A stretch of DNA of 64,000 bases. It comes from Vibrio plantisponsor. GTDB taxonomy: Bacteria; Pseudomonadota; Gammaproteobacteria; Enterobacterales; Vibrionaceae. Below, piece by piece: positions 1 through 9,201 of the stretch. How positions within the stretch are numbered: position 1 is the first letter of the stretch; each line of letters begins with the position of its first letter. The notes under the pieces are model-generated. The model was not told the origin of the DNA, ran no database searches, and saw only the letters and a list, made by a program, of their open reading frames with translations. Made by a program: the position numbers and the translations under genes. The stretch lies in the NCBI RefSeq assembly GCF_013041605.1, contig NZ_JABEQC010000001.1:186001-250000 (forward strand), given 5' to 3'.

Positions 1-1089
1 CTATTTAACCCTTCATGGCTATGGCTAGCTGTACGCGTCATTGGCGGTGCAGCAGTAATCATGACTTTCTTCAAAGTTGGTCCTGAAGCTATCTGGGAAG
101 AAAACACGGGTGGCTTAGTTCTGGAAGGATTGTTACCGACGCTATTCTCAGTGTTCATTTTTGCAGGTCTGTTACTGCCACTATTGCTTAATTTTGGTCT
201 GTTAGAACTGATGGGCGCGCTATTAAGCAAAATCATGCGTCCTCTGTTTAACCTACCTGGTCGTAGCGCAATCGACTGTGTGGCTTCTTGGTTGGGTGAC
301 GGCAGCGTAGGTATCCTACTGACAAGCAAGCAATATGAAGACAAATTCTACACTCAACGTGAAGCAGCTGTTGTAGGTACAACCTTCTCAGCAGTATCTA
401 TCACGTTCAGTCTAGTGGTTATTGCTCAGGTAGAATTGGAACATTTATTCCTGCCATTTTACGGCGCTATCTGTTTAGCTGGTTTTGTTGCGGCGATCAT
501 TATTCCTCGCTTGCCACCACTAAGCTTGAAGAAGAACACTTTCATTGATGGTTCAAAACCTGACGCGGATGCGGATGCGATTCCAGCAGGTCACACCTCT
601 CTTTCTTGGGGTATGAAACTTGCTTTAACGAAAGCAGGCCAAGTGAACTCATTCAAGTCAGTGTTTGGCGAAGGTATCCGTAACGCTATCGACATGGTAT
701 TCGGTGTACTTCCAGTTGTTATGGGTCTAGGTACTGTTGCTCTTGTGATTGCTGAATACACCTCTGTATTCTCGATTTTAGGTCAGCCATTTATTCCTTA
801 CCTAGAGCTATTAGGCGTACCAGAAGCGGTTCAAGCGTCTCAAACAATTGTGGTTGGCTTTGCAGACATGTTCATTCCTGCAATCCTTGCGGCTTCAATC
901 GACAATGAGATGACTCGCTTTGTTATCGCAGCAATGTCTGTTACTCAGCTTATCTACATGTCTGAAGTCGGTGCACTAATGTTAGGCAGCCGTATTCCGG
1001 TTAACTTCGTAGAACTGTTCGTTATCTTCATTCTACGTACGTTAATCACCCTACCGGTTATCGCTGGTGTTGCACATTTGATTTTCTAA
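1..1089 (+). CDS. YjiH family membrane protein (nucleoside-recognition Gate domain), 5' end cut by window
   Basis: The reading frame is open from the first base, so the true start lies outside the window; 362 residues are visible. The protein is very hydrophobic with about eight membrane segments, including a Gate-type stretch around DGSVGILLTSKQYEDKFYTQREAA, typical of the YjiH/SpmA nucleoside-recognition family. These inner-membrane proteins are presumed transporters or gates; no substrate is known. The first ATG in the window (61) is internal, because upstream codons encode more membrane sequence (LAVRVIGGAAV). It is followed by a strong terminator. The family call is fairly safe; the function is open. 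Confidence 0.75.
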   Translation, partial: LFNPSWLWLAVRVIGGAAVIMTFFKVGPEAIWEENTGGLVLEGLLPTLFSVFIFAGLLLPLLLNFGLLELMGALLSKIMRPLFNLPGRSAIDCVASWLGDGSVGILLTSKQYEDKFYTQREAAVVGTTFSAVSITFSLVVIAQVELEHLFLPFYGAICLAGFVAAIIIPRLPPLSLKKNTFIDGSKPDADADAIPAGHTSLSWGMKLALTKAGQVNSFKSVFGEGIRNAIDMVFGVLPVVMGLGTVALVIAEYTSVFSILGQPFIPYLELLGVPEAVQASQTIVVGFADMFIPAILAASIDNEMTRFVIAAMSVTQLIYMSEVGALMLGSRIPVNFVELFVIFILRTLITLPVIAGVAHLIF

Positions 1090-1105
1090 ATTCAGATTCG
1101 CAAAC

Positions 1106-1135
1106 AAAAGGCTTCACTCGTTGAAGCCTTTTTAT
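1106..1135 (+). terminator. Rho-independent terminator of the YjiH-like gene
   Basis: The hairpin AAAAGGCTTCA / TGAAGCCTTTT has a five-base loop and is followed by TTATT, 17 bases after the stop codon. Confidence 0.85.
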
Positions 1136-1365
1136 TGCTTAGCGCAAAAGCGATATAAAACTCTTTCCATATTCCTCCCCAGAATTTCATTCACCTCATT
1201 GCATAAATTTCCAGTTGATAGTCCTAAATAACCTAACTTAAGTACTATATGTCTTAATAAAAAATAGAACTGGCTAGATATGCACCGTATAATTTCGTAG
1301 AAAAATACTGCACAGGTCGTTTTACAGACGATTTATGCAAAAATAGCACTCAATACATAAAGTGA

Positions 1366-1845
1366 ATGAATGGAATGAAACGGATTTTTGCTGCCTCTCT
1401 TCTCCTTATTAGTAATTTTGCATCTGCGTTTGATTTAACCGTAAGAGTGCCAGATCAGGCCCCCGTTGTACTTTCTATGCATCAGCTCAAAAGCGAGTTG
1501 CCCGTTGTGAGTTTTAGCACAAGCACTCCTTGGGCAGACAACGAGCACACTTCAACCTTTACTGGTTTTACCATGGTCGATTTGTTGAGCTATTTAAATA
1601 TCAAAGATGTAGCCAGTGTTTCCTTTATCGCTTTGAACGACTACTCAGCATCAACTTCTATTGATGATTTGAAGCGCTATAAACCGATTGTGGCTTACGC
1701 AGTCAATGGCGAACCCATGCGAGTACGAGACAAAGGTCCATTCTGGTTTATTTACAATATGTCGAAGTATCCACAGACAGATACCCCGGAGTACCACACT
1801 CAAATGGTATGGCAACTTAAAGAGATATCGATTAAATACAAATGA
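1366..1845 (+). CDS. Periplasmic oxidoreductase molybdopterin-binding-fold protein, partner of the GGDEF gene
   Basis: A 159-residue protein with a signal peptide (residues 1-21, hydrophobic core IFAASLLLISNFASA) and a mature part resembling the sulfite-oxidase/YedY molybdopterin-binding fold: FTGFTMVDLLSYL early and AYAVNGEPMRVRDKGPFWFIY near the end. The usual cofactor cysteine is not seen; the mature protein appears to have none, so it is more likely a binding or sensory version of the fold than an enzyme. ATG 1366 is used; ATG 1375 is an alternative that also leaves a good signal peptide. Its stop overlaps the ATG of the diguanylate cyclase (ATGA), so the two are translationally coupled. 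A role as periplasmic ligand sensor for the cyclase is inference. Confidence 0.7.
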   Translation: MNGMKRIFAASLLLISNFASAFDLTVRVPDQAPVVLSMHQLKSELPVVSFSTSTPWADNEHTSTFTGFTMVDLLSYLNIKDVASVSFIALNDYSASTSIDDLKRYKPIVAYAVNGEPMRVRDKGPFWFIYNMSKYPQTDTPEYHTQMVWQLKEISIKYK

Positions 1846-2942
1846 TTGCAGCCTCTCAAAGTAAGCAGTTACATCCATTAATTCAACGTACAAAGACGCT
1901 GCTACTGATTGTCTCTGTTGTTTTAATGATTGCGAATCTCTATACGCTAACTTCAACCAAGGAGTTAGCTCGTTCCTACACCTATAAGCAGCATAAAGCC
2001 ACTTGGTTTTTGTTCTACCTAACCAAAGAGTTTACAGAGCTGGTATCTATCATGCCTCATGCTCTTGATACCCCAGAAGATCTCGAAATTGTGAAGCTAA
2101 AATATGAGCTTACTTGGAGCCGTTTTGATCTGATCCTGCACAACAGCGAAGCGGATGAGTTCTTAGAAATAGACGGTACGCTACACTATTTCAAAAATAC
2201 GTTTGACCATTTCAAGCTACTTGAATCCTTCTTAATGAATATCAACGACGAGCAATCGCTCGCTGAGTTCACAACCAGAACCGAAGCTCTATATCTTGAT
2301 GTGATTCAATACATTAACGATAACTTCAAAATTCAAAGCCCTATGTATTTAGAGCAGAAGGCGCAAGCTGAGTATGTGACCAATATTCAATATGCACTCA
2401 TTCTGCTGCTGTTTTTCTCTATAGGATTGGTGAGTTTTATTTGGTACAAAGAGGCTCAATATCATCGTCTATTAGCATTAACGGACCCACTGACCGATAT
2501 CGGCAACCGATTATCGATGTTTCGCTCCATTTCACATCGACCAAGTGGCAGCTATTACTCGCTGTTCCTGTTGGACCTCAACGGTTTTAAAGCCATCAAC
2601 GATGATTTTGGCCATTTAGCTGGTGATTCTGTTTTAAAACAAGTAACCAAACGCTTATCACATATACCTACTTTCGATTATGAACTGTTCCGAATGGGTG
2701 GCGACGAATTTGCAATCATCATTAATAGTATTGATGCACTGGAATTAGAAGGAATGCAAAGCCTGATTGAGCAGTGTTTTGAACAGAAATTTGTGGTTGG
2801 TGATAATCAATATCGTTCATTGAACACCAGCATTGGTCTTAGTTCTTGCCCTAATGATGGTAACGACATCAACCAGTTAATTCACATTGCAGACCAAAAA
2901 ATGTATGCAATGAAGCACCAAAAAAAAGGCCCCTCATTGTGA
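1842..2942 (+). CDS. Membrane-bound diguanylate cyclase (GGDEF)
   Basis: 366 residues: membrane segment 1 at about 17-36, a periplasmic mostly helical sensor at about 37-180, membrane segment 2 at about 183-201, then a GGDEF domain with DPLTDIGNR, DLNGFKAINDDFGH and an intact GGDEF motif (residues 286-290). It should make c-di-GMP from two GTP at the inner membrane. The inhibitory RxxD site before the motif is not intact (PTFD), so product feedback through that site is unlikely. It overlaps the preceding periplasmic protein by four bases and converges on pstB, as the GGDEF gene VCA0074 does beside pstSCAB in V. cholerae (from memory). Its last codons form part of the opposing pstB terminator. 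Confidence 0.88.
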   Translation: MIAASQSKQLHPLIQRTKTLLLIVSVVLMIANLYTLTSTKELARSYTYKQHKATWFLFYLTKEFTELVSIMPHALDTPEDLEIVKLKYELTWSRFDLILHNSEADEFLEIDGTLHYFKNTFDHFKLLESFLMNINDEQSLAEFTTRTEALYLDVIQYINDNFKIQSPMYLEQKAQAEYVTNIQYALILLLFFSIGLVSFIWYKEAQYHRLLALTDPLTDIGNRLSMFRSISHRPSGSYYSLFLLDLNGFKAINDDFGHLAGDSVLKQVTKRLSHIPTFDYELFRMGGDEFAIIINSIDALELEGMQSLIEQCFEQKFVVGDNQYRSLNTSIGLSSCPNDGNDINQLIHIADQKMYAMKHQKKGPSL

Positions 2943-2947
2943 GGGGC
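2920..2947 (-). terminator. Terminator of pstSCAB, embedded in the 3' end of the GGDEF gene
   Basis: On the minus strand the hairpin GCCCCTCA-CAA-TGAGGGGC is followed by CC and eight T. The hairpin contains the GGDEF gene's stop codon, and the T-run is the complement of its lysine codons. Confidence 0.8.
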
Positions 2948-3030
2948 AAGATTACCATCGCTTTATAGTTATATAGTGTTAGCCAGTAAGCGTTGTCAGT
3001 AATGACATCTCTTTGGTGAATGCGTTGCGA

Positions 3031-3780
3031 TTAACCGAAATCACCGTTCACATAGCCTTTTGTTCTGTCATCTTTAGGTTGACTGAAAATGATTTGAGTA
3101 TCGTCATGCTCAACCAACTCTCCCATCAGGAAGAACGCGGTGCGGTCTGAAATACGACGCGCTTGCTGCATTGAGTGAGTAACGATAACGATGGTGTAGT
3201 TTTTCTTTAACTCTTCCATCAACTCTTCAATTTTATGAGTTGCAATTGGGTCAAGTGCAGACGTTGGTTCGTCCATCAGGATTACATCCGGTTCCATTGC
3301 GATAGTGCGAGCAATACATAGACGTTGCTGCTGACCGCCCGATAAACCAAACGCGTGTGACTTCAAACGATCTTTCACTTCATCCCAAAGCGCTGCACCA
3401 CGCAGTGAACGTTCTACCACTTCGTCAATGTGTTTCTTATCTTTCACACCTTGAGCGCGTAAGCCGTACGCCACGTTTTCATAAATGCTCATCGGGAATG
3501 GGTTCGGCTTTTGGAAAACCATACCTACACGGATACGGATATCTGCAACATCAACGTTGCCATAAATATCCTGACCATCCATCTCAAGCTTGCCTTTGAT
3601 GGTGACGCCTTCGATAAGATCGTTCATGCGGTTTAAGCAGCGTAATAGCGTTGATTTACCACAACCAGAAGGACCAATCAGCGCCGTCACTTGACGAGTA
3701 GGAATTGGCAGGTTGATAGATTTCAGCGCTTGGTTTTCGCCGTAGAATAAATCCAGATTTTCAATATTAAATTTGTTCAT
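3031..3780 (-). CDS. pstB: Phosphate ABC transporter ATP-binding protein PstB
   Basis: A 249-residue ATPase of the usual PstB length. It has Walker [10 protein letters not shown] (36-44), signature LSGGQQQR (146-153), Walker B VILMDEP (166-172) and the family-typical NRMNDL and [11 protein letters not shown] stretches. It powers high-affinity phosphate import at the inner membrane with PstS, PstC and PstA. It is last in a pstS-pstC-pstA-pstB order with short gaps. No phoU follows, unlike the classical pst-phoU operon; this matches the second Pst system of vibrios on chromosome II. Confidence 0.96.
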   Translation of the reverse strand: MNKFNIENLDLFYGENQALKSINLPIPTRQVTALIGPSGCGKSTLLRCLNRMNDLIEGVTIKGKLEMDGQDIYGNVDVADIRIRVGMVFQKPNPFPMSIYENVAYGLRAQGVKDKKHIDEVVERSLRGAALWDEVKDRLKSHAFGLSGGQQQRLCIARTIAMEPDVILMDEPTSALDPIATHKIEELMEELKKNYTIVIVTHSMQQARRISDRTAFFLMGELVEHDDTQIIFSQPKDDRTKGYVNGDFG

Positions 3781-3815
3781 TGTCGTGTCTCTTAAATTCT
3801 GTCAGTCGTATCGGA

Positions 3816-4703
3816 TTAGTAAGTTGCCGTGTTGAATCGCTTAGCGATTAACTTGGTAACCATGTTGATGAGCAACACAACAACAATCAGCACAGTGGCT
3901 GTTCCGTACGCTTGATTCCACTCTTCAATCGTGAATAGTTCAGTTGTCAGTTTGTAAAGGTGAACCGTCAATGTTCGACCTGAATCCAAAAGAGAATCAG
4001 GAACACGAGCTACCATACCTGCGGTTAAGAACACCGGTGCTGACTCACCGATAACGCGGCCAATACTCAAAATGACAGAAGTTAGAATACCTGGGATCGC
4101 ACTTGGCAAAATGAGACGCCAGATGGTGTAAATTTTTGAAGCACCAAGGCCATAAGAGCCTTCGCGATACGTTTGTGGTACCGCCATTAATGCTTCTTCT
4201 GTAGTACGAATGATTACAGGCAGAATCAGGATACTTAGGGTTAATGCACCGGAAAGAATCGAGAATCCTAGACCAAGAATCACCACGAAGAATGTCATAC
4301 CAAACAGACCAAAGATGATCGATGGAATGCCCGCTAATGATTCGGTACAGAAACGGATAACCTTCACCAGTTTACTGCCCACTTTGGCGTATTCGGTGAG
4401 ATAAATCGCCGTCATGATCCCCATCGGTGCCGCAACCGCTATCGACGCCACTACCATGTAAATGGTTGAAACGATCATCGGGAAGATACCGTGTTCATCA
4501 CCAGTACGAGTGTAGTTGTCTGTAACAAATGCCCAGTCTACGTGTCGTAAACCGTTAGATAGGATGTACCAGATAATCCAGAACAGAAAGCCAACGGTTA
4601 GCGCCGCTGCAAGCCAGATAAACACACGTAATACGTTATCTTTAAATTCACGTGCTTGTTTTAGTTTTGCGCGGTCCACTTGATTGTATTTTGCGTGATC
4701 CAT
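3816..4703 (-). CDS. pstA: Phosphate ABC transporter permease PstA
   Basis: 295 residues with six predicted membrane segments. The binding-protein-dependent permease motif lies near EALMAVPQTYREGSYGLGASKIYTIWRLILP, the loop that docks onto PstB. The protein pairs with PstC to form the phosphate channel. It starts five bases after the pstC stop and lies 35 bases before pstB, so it belongs to the same transcript. The N-terminal stretch of about 25 residues before the first membrane segment is polar, as is usual for PstA. Confidence 0.95.
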   Translation of the reverse strand: MDHAKYNQVDRAKLKQAREFKDNVLRVFIWLAAALTVGFLFWIIWYILSNGLRHVDWAFVTDNYTRTGDEHGIFPMIVSTIYMVVASIAVAAPMGIMTAIYLTEYAKVGSKLVKVIRFCTESLAGIPSIIFGLFGMTFFVVILGLGFSILSGALTLSILILPVIIRTTEEALMAVPQTYREGSYGLGASKIYTIWRLILPSAIPGILTSVILSIGRVIGESAPVFLTAGMVARVPDSLLDSGRTLTVHLYKLTTELFTIEEWNQAYGTATVLIVVVLLINMVTKLIAKRFNTATY

Positions 4704-4708
4704 GTTGA

Positions 4709-5635
4709 TTACCTCGCTTTCTCACGGTTCAGGTACAGAAGAGCAGCGTTAAGCATCATGATAAACACAAGCAACACAACACCAGTTGCATACAGTGCGT
4801 TGGCGTGAACACCACTTGCATAAGACATTTCAATCGCAATGTTCGCCGTTAGAGTACGCGCAGAATCGAGAATACCTTCAGGCATTGCTGGCGCGTTGCC
4901 CATAACCATGATGATAGCCATTGTTTCACCAAGTGCACGGCCAATGCCCAGAATCACGCCGGTCATAATACCTGAACGTGCCGCCGGAACGAGAAGTTTG
5001 AAGATGGTATAGATATTTGAAGCGCCAAGAGCCAAAGAACCTTCTTTATAAGCGCGAGGTACAGCACGTATAGAGGTCTCAGATACCGTGATTACAGTAG
5101 GTAGAATCATCACACCAAGCACGATGATACCTGCAAGAATGGTGTTACCCGCTGGAACTTGGAAGATGTTCTGAATAAGAGGAACAATGATAACCAAGCC
5201 GAAGAACCCGTATACCACAGAAGGAATACCAGCTAACAACTCAACAGCAGGGCGAATCACGTCAGCCACACTTTTCGGCGCAATTTCAGCGATGAAAACA
5301 GCCGTAAGTACACCAATAGGCACACCAACAATAACTGCACCGAAGGTAGAAACAACAGAAGCCACGATCATTGTCGCGACACCATACAGCGCTGGAGGCA
5401 GCCAGTCTTGGCCAAGAACGATTCCTGAAACGCCAGCTTCTTGGAATGCAGGAATACTCTCTCTTACGATGAAGTAGGCAATAACAGCTAGAGAAACGAT
5501 ACCGATAACGGCACTCGTCAAAAACAAACCGTGGAAGAAACGTTCCTTCCAATCTACGCGCTTTTGAGCACGCAGTTTACGCTTTGCTTGCGTCTTTTCG
5601 ATATCCATAAGCTTGTCACTATTTGCGATGGTCAT
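4709..5635 (-). CDS. pstC: Phosphate ABC transporter permease PstC
   Basis: About 308 residues from the preferred ATG at 5635; a GTG at 5653 would add six residues, but GAGA sits at suitable distance before the ATG. Six membrane segments and the permease loop SIRAVPRAYKEGSLALGASNIYT identify PstC, the partner of PstA. A hairpin between pstS and this gene probably lowers expression of the membrane components relative to the binding protein. The gap to pstA is five bases. Confidence 0.94.
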   Translation of the reverse strand: MTIANSDKLMDIEKTQAKRKLRAQKRVDWKERFFHGLFLTSAVIGIVSLAVIAYFIVRESIPAFQEAGVSGIVLGQDWLPPALYGVATMIVASVVSTFGAVIVGVPIGVLTAVFIAEIAPKSVADVIRPAVELLAGIPSVVYGFFGLVIIVPLIQNIFQVPAGNTILAGIIVLGVMILPTVITVSETSIRAVPRAYKEGSLALGASNIYTIFKLLVPAARSGIMTGVILGIGRALGETMAIIMVMGNAPAMPEGILDSARTLTANIAIEMSYASGVHANALYATGVVLLVFIMMLNAALLYLNREKAR

Positions 5636-5694
5636 AGATGTTCTCAATCTCACCTACCGAGCAAACCAACTTTTATCAGTTCGTCGGTATGTAA

Positions 5695-5721
5695 TACAAA
5701 AGCCCAGCCCAAATCGGGCTG
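5695..5721 (-). terminator. Intercistronic attenuator hairpin between pstS and pstC
   Basis: On the minus strand CAGCCC-GATTT-GGGCTG is followed by GGCTTTTG. It is a modest terminator-like hairpin inside the operon. It could allow excess PstS over PstCAB by partial termination or 3'-end protection; that effect is inferred. Confidence 0.5.
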
Positions 5722-5744
5722 AGCAAAGTTTATTAATTTAAATC

Positions 5745-6566
5745 TTAGTTCACTGGGATGTAGTGGTGTGAAGCAACGATTTTTTGAGCTTCATCAGTTA
5801 GCATCCAGTCTAGGAACTTTTGTGTTGATGCAGATGGAGCACCTTTCTTGTAAAGCACTAGGAAAGGACGTGCAACTTTGTAGCTACCAGCTTTAACGTT
5901 CTCAACTGTTGCTGGAGTACCGTCGATTGCTAGAGCATGAACAGAACCGTCTACTGTACCTAGAGAGATGTAGCCGATTGAGTATGGGTTAGAAGCAACC
6001 ATAGTTTTCAGACCACCGTTACCGTTCGCAACTTGCGCACGTTGAGAGATAGCTGAAACTTCTTTGCCAGAAACTTTTTTCTTAAGTTCCATGATTTCTT
6101 CGAAAGCACCGCGAGTACCTGAAGCAGTATCACGAGTAATTGCTACGATTGGCTTGTCTTCACCACCAACTTGTTTCCAGTTAGTGATTTCACCTTTATA
6201 GATTTCAGAAACTTGCTCAGCTGTTAGGCCTTTCACTGTATTGCTTGGGTGAACAACCACTGCAATACCATCACGAGCAATCACTTCTTCTACTAGGTTT
6301 GATTCTTTTTCAGAGTCTTTCAGACCACGAGAAGACATACCAATATCTGCACTGCCATTCTTCGCTGCTTTGATACCAGCAGAAGAACCTGGGCCTTGTA
6401 CTTCAATAAAAACGTCCGAGTTTGTTTTCATGTATGTTTCTGAGAAAACTTCCATCAGTGGTGTTACGCTGCTTGAACCCACTGCAGAGATAGTTTCTTT
6501 TGCTGAAACAGGGTTAATTGCTAGGGCGCCAAGAAGAGCGATTGCACCGATTACTGTCTTTTTCAT
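5745..6566 (-). CDS. pstS: Periplasmic phosphate-binding protein PstS
   Basis: 273 residues from ATG 6566, which follows AAGGAAAG; a GTG at 6569 is less likely. It has a signal peptide (VIGAIALLGALAINPVSA, cut before KETISA). The mature part has the PstS signatures GSSSVTPLME, GPGSSAGIKAA, IGMSSRGLKDSE and TRDTASGTRGAFEEIM, which form the phosphate pocket. It captures phosphate in the periplasm for PstCAB. It is first gene of the operon and is preceded by a Pho box with four direct heptamers. Confidence 0.95.
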   Translation of the reverse strand: MKKTVIGAIALLGALAINPVSAKETISAVGSSSVTPLMEVFSETYMKTNSDVFIEVQGPGSSAGIKAAKNGSADIGMSSRGLKDSEKESNLVEEVIARDGIAVVVHPSNTVKGLTAEQVSEIYKGEITNWKQVGGEDKPIVAITRDTASGTRGAFEEIMELKKKVSGKEVSAISQRAQVANGNGGLKTMVASNPYSIGYISLGTVDGSVHALAIDGTPATVENVKAGSYKVARPFLVLYKKGAPSASTQKFLDWMLTDEAQKIVASHHYIPVN

Positions 6567-6639
6567 CACATTCTTTCCTTAAGTGGCTATTTTATTTGCC
6601 GTTGATTTACTGGAACGGGATTCACTTTAGAATCCAAAT

Positions 6640-6679
6640 GTGACAGTTGTGTTTCAGTTCGTTGAAAACTGCATGACAA
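6640..6679 (-). promoter_or_regulatory. Pho box (PhoB binding site) upstream of pstS
   Basis: Read on the minus strand there are four heptamers spaced exactly 11 bases: TTGTCAT, TTTTCAA, CTGAAAC, CTGTCAC, separated by GCAG, CGAA and ACAA. The outer two match the Pho-box half-site (consensus CTGTCAT) closely, the inner two more loosely. It ends 73 bases before the pstS ATG, suitable for PhoB activation under phosphate limitation. Confidence 0.75.
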
Positions 6680-6837
6680 ATTAAAATAAATCCTTCAAAC
6701 ATATGTACCCAGTTTCTCATATCAAATAAAATTCCGACTGGGAACGTTATCAAATGAGCAAAAAATCAGACAATCTTCAAAAAGACAGCATAAATACTCA
6801 AATAATAGGCAATATCTGATTAATTTGAGGCCAGAAA

Positions 6838-6865
6838 TAATTGAATTATTACTCCAAGTCGATAA
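6838..6865 (+). promoter_or_regulatory. Possible sigma-28 (FliA) promoter of the chemoreceptor
   Basis: GTCGATAA (6858-6865) differs at one base from the sigma-28 -10 element GCCGATAA. TAATT lies 15 bases upstream as a weak -35. Chemoreceptor genes are often driven by FliA; the weak -35 keeps this tentative. Confidence 0.35.
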
Positions 6866-6924
6866 AATCTCGAAGTGACAAAACTATCAAATAATAATTA
6901 CTACTATTTACATAAGGATACATC

Positions 6925-8568
6925 ATGCGAAAGCTGATCTCCGGGTTGTCTATCAAGCTACAGGTTGTCGTGCCTGTTCTTGTAACTATGCTTCTTCTGA
7001 CTGTTGGAATTACCTATAGCTCGTCAGTTCTTAAAACTGCCTTCAAAAGTGTGACTCAATCCACCGAGCAGCTTGTTGAGCACAAAGATGCTGTAACCAA
7101 CATTGTTAACAACACCTACAGTATGCGCATCAGTGCTATCTATAGCTTGTTCACTCCTGACGAAGTCGCACGTCTTCAATCCGTACTAAAAGAGAACGAA
7201 GCCAAGAACCTTAAACTTCTTCAATCTCTAAACACAGTTCAAGGTCTACAGCCAGAAGTCACCGCGCTGCAAAAAGTGATGAAACACTATGTAGATTACT
7301 CTCTTAACACCATGATCCCATTGCTTAAAACTAAGCATAACCAAACCAATCTTGATTCAAGCTTTGACAACAAATATCAGCAGGCTTCTGCCGCGTACAG
7401 AGATGCTGGCGCGCAAATGGTCAAAGCGATTGAAGCCCTTTCAAGCAGACTCAATGCTATTGCACTGGAAAGTGTCAAAGGTTCCGAAAATCATCACGGC
7501 ACAGTGATGCAAAACTCCATGATTGGATTTGTCACAGTTTTGATTCTGGCAGCATTTTGCAGTTGGCTTTTAGCGGCCATCATCGTTAAGCCAATTCAGA
7601 ACCTACAAACGATTATGCGTGAAGTTGCCAAAGGCAACTTGCTGGTTGAAGCCAAAGTTGAAGGCAACAACGAAGTGAGCGCACTGGCTCGTGACATCAA
7701 CGACACAACCAAACAATTACGCGAAACAGTTGAAACATTAATCCGCATTAGTGTTGAAGTTGCTTCAGCTTCAACAGAGCTTGCTGCAGTAATGACACAA
7801 TCAAGTGTTAACTCTGACCAAGAAAAGCAAGAAGTGGAACAAGTGGCTTCAGCGGTAAATCAGCTTGAAAGTGCTGCTCAAAGTGTAACCAACAACGCTT
7901 CTCAAGCAGAACAAGCGGCGCAACAAGCTAATCAGCAAGCGAAAGAGAGCTTGGCAATATTCGAACAAAGCCACAAAGCAAGTATCGATATGGCTCGCCA
8001 GCTTAATGAAGCCGCATTGGTTGTGAATGGTTTGAAAGAGCAGTCAGAGCAAATTGGTCAGGTCATTGAAGTGATTGAAGGCATTTCTGAACAAACCAAC
8101 TTGCTGGCTTTGAACGCGGCAATTGAAGCGGCGCGAGCCGGAGAAAGCGGTCGTGGCTTTGCTGTTGTTGCCGACGAAGTTCGTATGCTCGCAGCTCGCA
8201 CTCAGCAGTCAATTCAGGAAATTCAGCTCATCATTGAAGAGCTGCAAAGTAAATCTGGCATTGCGAATGACAGTATGAATATGAGCTTGAAGATGATTGA
8301 AACCAATCAGGCATTGGGCGATCAGGTAAGTGAATATCTCAACAATATTAGTCAGGCGATTTCGGAACTGAACGGCATCAACACCCAAGTTGCCGCAGCT
8401 TCTGAAGAGCAAAACCACGTGACTTCGGATATTAACCGCAACTTGGCAACTATCTATGAGTTGGTAAGCCAGAACGTTGCTGGTATTACCCAGTCAGCAG
8501 CAGCAAGCCAAGAACTTTCAGCACTTGCAGAGCAGCAGAAAGAACAACTTAGCCACTTCCGCGTTTAA
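6925..8568 (+). CDS. Methyl-accepting chemotaxis protein
   Basis: 547 residues. A membrane segment at about 12-32, a helical periplasmic ligand domain to about 190, a second membrane segment near 195-217, a HAMP linker ([18 protein letters not shown]), then a long cytoplasmic coiled coil with the conserved tip [19 protein letters not shown]. It should signal through CheW/CheA to the flagellar motor. The C-terminus lacks an NWETF-like CheR/CheB tether. Its position beside pstS mirrors VCA0068 of V. cholerae (from memory). The ligand cannot be told from sequence; a link to phosphate is only contextual. Confidence 0.9.
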   Translation: MRKLISGLSIKLQVVVPVLVTMLLLTVGITYSSSVLKTAFKSVTQSTEQLVEHKDAVTNIVNNTYSMRISAIYSLFTPDEVARLQSVLKENEAKNLKLLQSLNTVQGLQPEVTALQKVMKHYVDYSLNTMIPLLKTKHNQTNLDSSFDNKYQQASAAYRDAGAQMVKAIEALSSRLNAIALESVKGSENHHGTVMQNSMIGFVTVLILAAFCSWLLAAIIVKPIQNLQTIMREVAKGNLLVEAKVEGNNEVSALARDINDTTKQLRETVETLIRISVEVASASTELAAVMTQSSVNSDQEKQEVEQVASAVNQLESAAQSVTNNASQAEQAAQQANQQAKESLAIFEQSHKASIDMARQLNEAALVVNGLKEQSEQIGQVIEVIEGISEQTNLLALNAAIEAARAGESGRGFAVVADEVRMLAARTQQSIQEIQLIIEELQSKSGIANDSMNMSLKMIETNQALGDQVSEYLNNISQAISELNGINTQVAAASEEQNHVTSDINRNLATIYELVSQNVAGITQSAAASQELSALAEQQKEQLSHFRV

Positions 8569-8595
8569 ACCGTTTGTTGCTCAGACATAAACACA

Positions 8596-8626
8596 AAGGC
8601 GATGGTTATATTCCATCGCCTTTTTT
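8596..8626 (+). terminator. Terminator of the chemoreceptor gene
   Basis: AAGGCGATGG / CCATCGCCTT with a seven-base loop is followed by TTTT. It lies between convergent genes and may also serve the Lrp-type gene. Confidence 0.85.
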
Positions 8627-8647
8627 GTACTGTACGTTTTCGAATCT

Positions 8648-9091
8648 CTATTGCCGCTCATCTTTTGGCGAATCCATCACCACCATGGTCGAGATGGATT
8701 TCACTTGCGGACTTTCACCCAAGACATTCGAGTGAAAGCGCTTATACGAATTTAGGTCCTTAGTTTCCACACGCAGCAGATACTCATTCATGCCTGTAAT
8801 GTTATGGCATTCCACCACTTCCTTGGCATAACGAACATGATCTTCAAATGCGAGTTGCGACTGCTTAGTGTGGCTATTTAAACCTATAGAGACATAGGCA
8901 ATAAAACCGACTTCTAGCAGATTTTTGTCCAATACAGCGCGATAACCTTTGATCACTTTGGTTCTCTCCAGTTCCTGCACTCGTCTTAACGTAGCCGAAG
9001 GCGATAATCCCACTCTTTCCGCCAGCTCGACATTTGAGATTCTTCCGTCGGACTGAAGCTCAAACAATATTCTTTCGTCAAATCTATCCAT
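8648..9091 (-). CDS. Lrp/AsnC family transcriptional regulator
   Basis: 147 residues: an N-terminal winged helix-turn-helix (DERILFELQSDGRISNVELAERVGLSPSATLRRVQELE) and a C-terminal RAM/AsnC ligand-binding domain with GMNEYLLRVET. Such regulators sense amino acids and often control transport genes. It is divergent from a LysE/RhtB-type exporter across 110 bases, so it probably controls that exporter and itself. The ligand is unknown; the pairing is inference from context. Confidence 0.88.
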   Translation of the reverse strand: MDRFDERILFELQSDGRISNVELAERVGLSPSATLRRVQELERTKVIKGYRAVLDKNLLEVGFIAYVSIGLNSHTKQSQLAFEDHVRYAKEVVECHNITGMNEYLLRVETKDLNSYKRFHSNVLGESPQVKSISTMVVMDSPKDERQ

Positions 9092-9201
9092 AGCTAAATT
9101 TTATTGCTTATAAATTGCATTAAACACAAATATAAGCACAAAATTGCGTTCGCATCCAATTACAATTTTTCCATCATTTGATAACAATTGCAGGAGAGAA
9201 A

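Larger units (their letters stand above)
6567..6924. other. Divergent intergenic region between pstS and the chemoreceptor
   Basis: 358 AT-rich bases with no gene. It holds the Pho box for pstS and, on the other side, a possible flagellar-sigma promoter for the chemoreceptor. I see no further conserved element. Confidence 0.7.
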
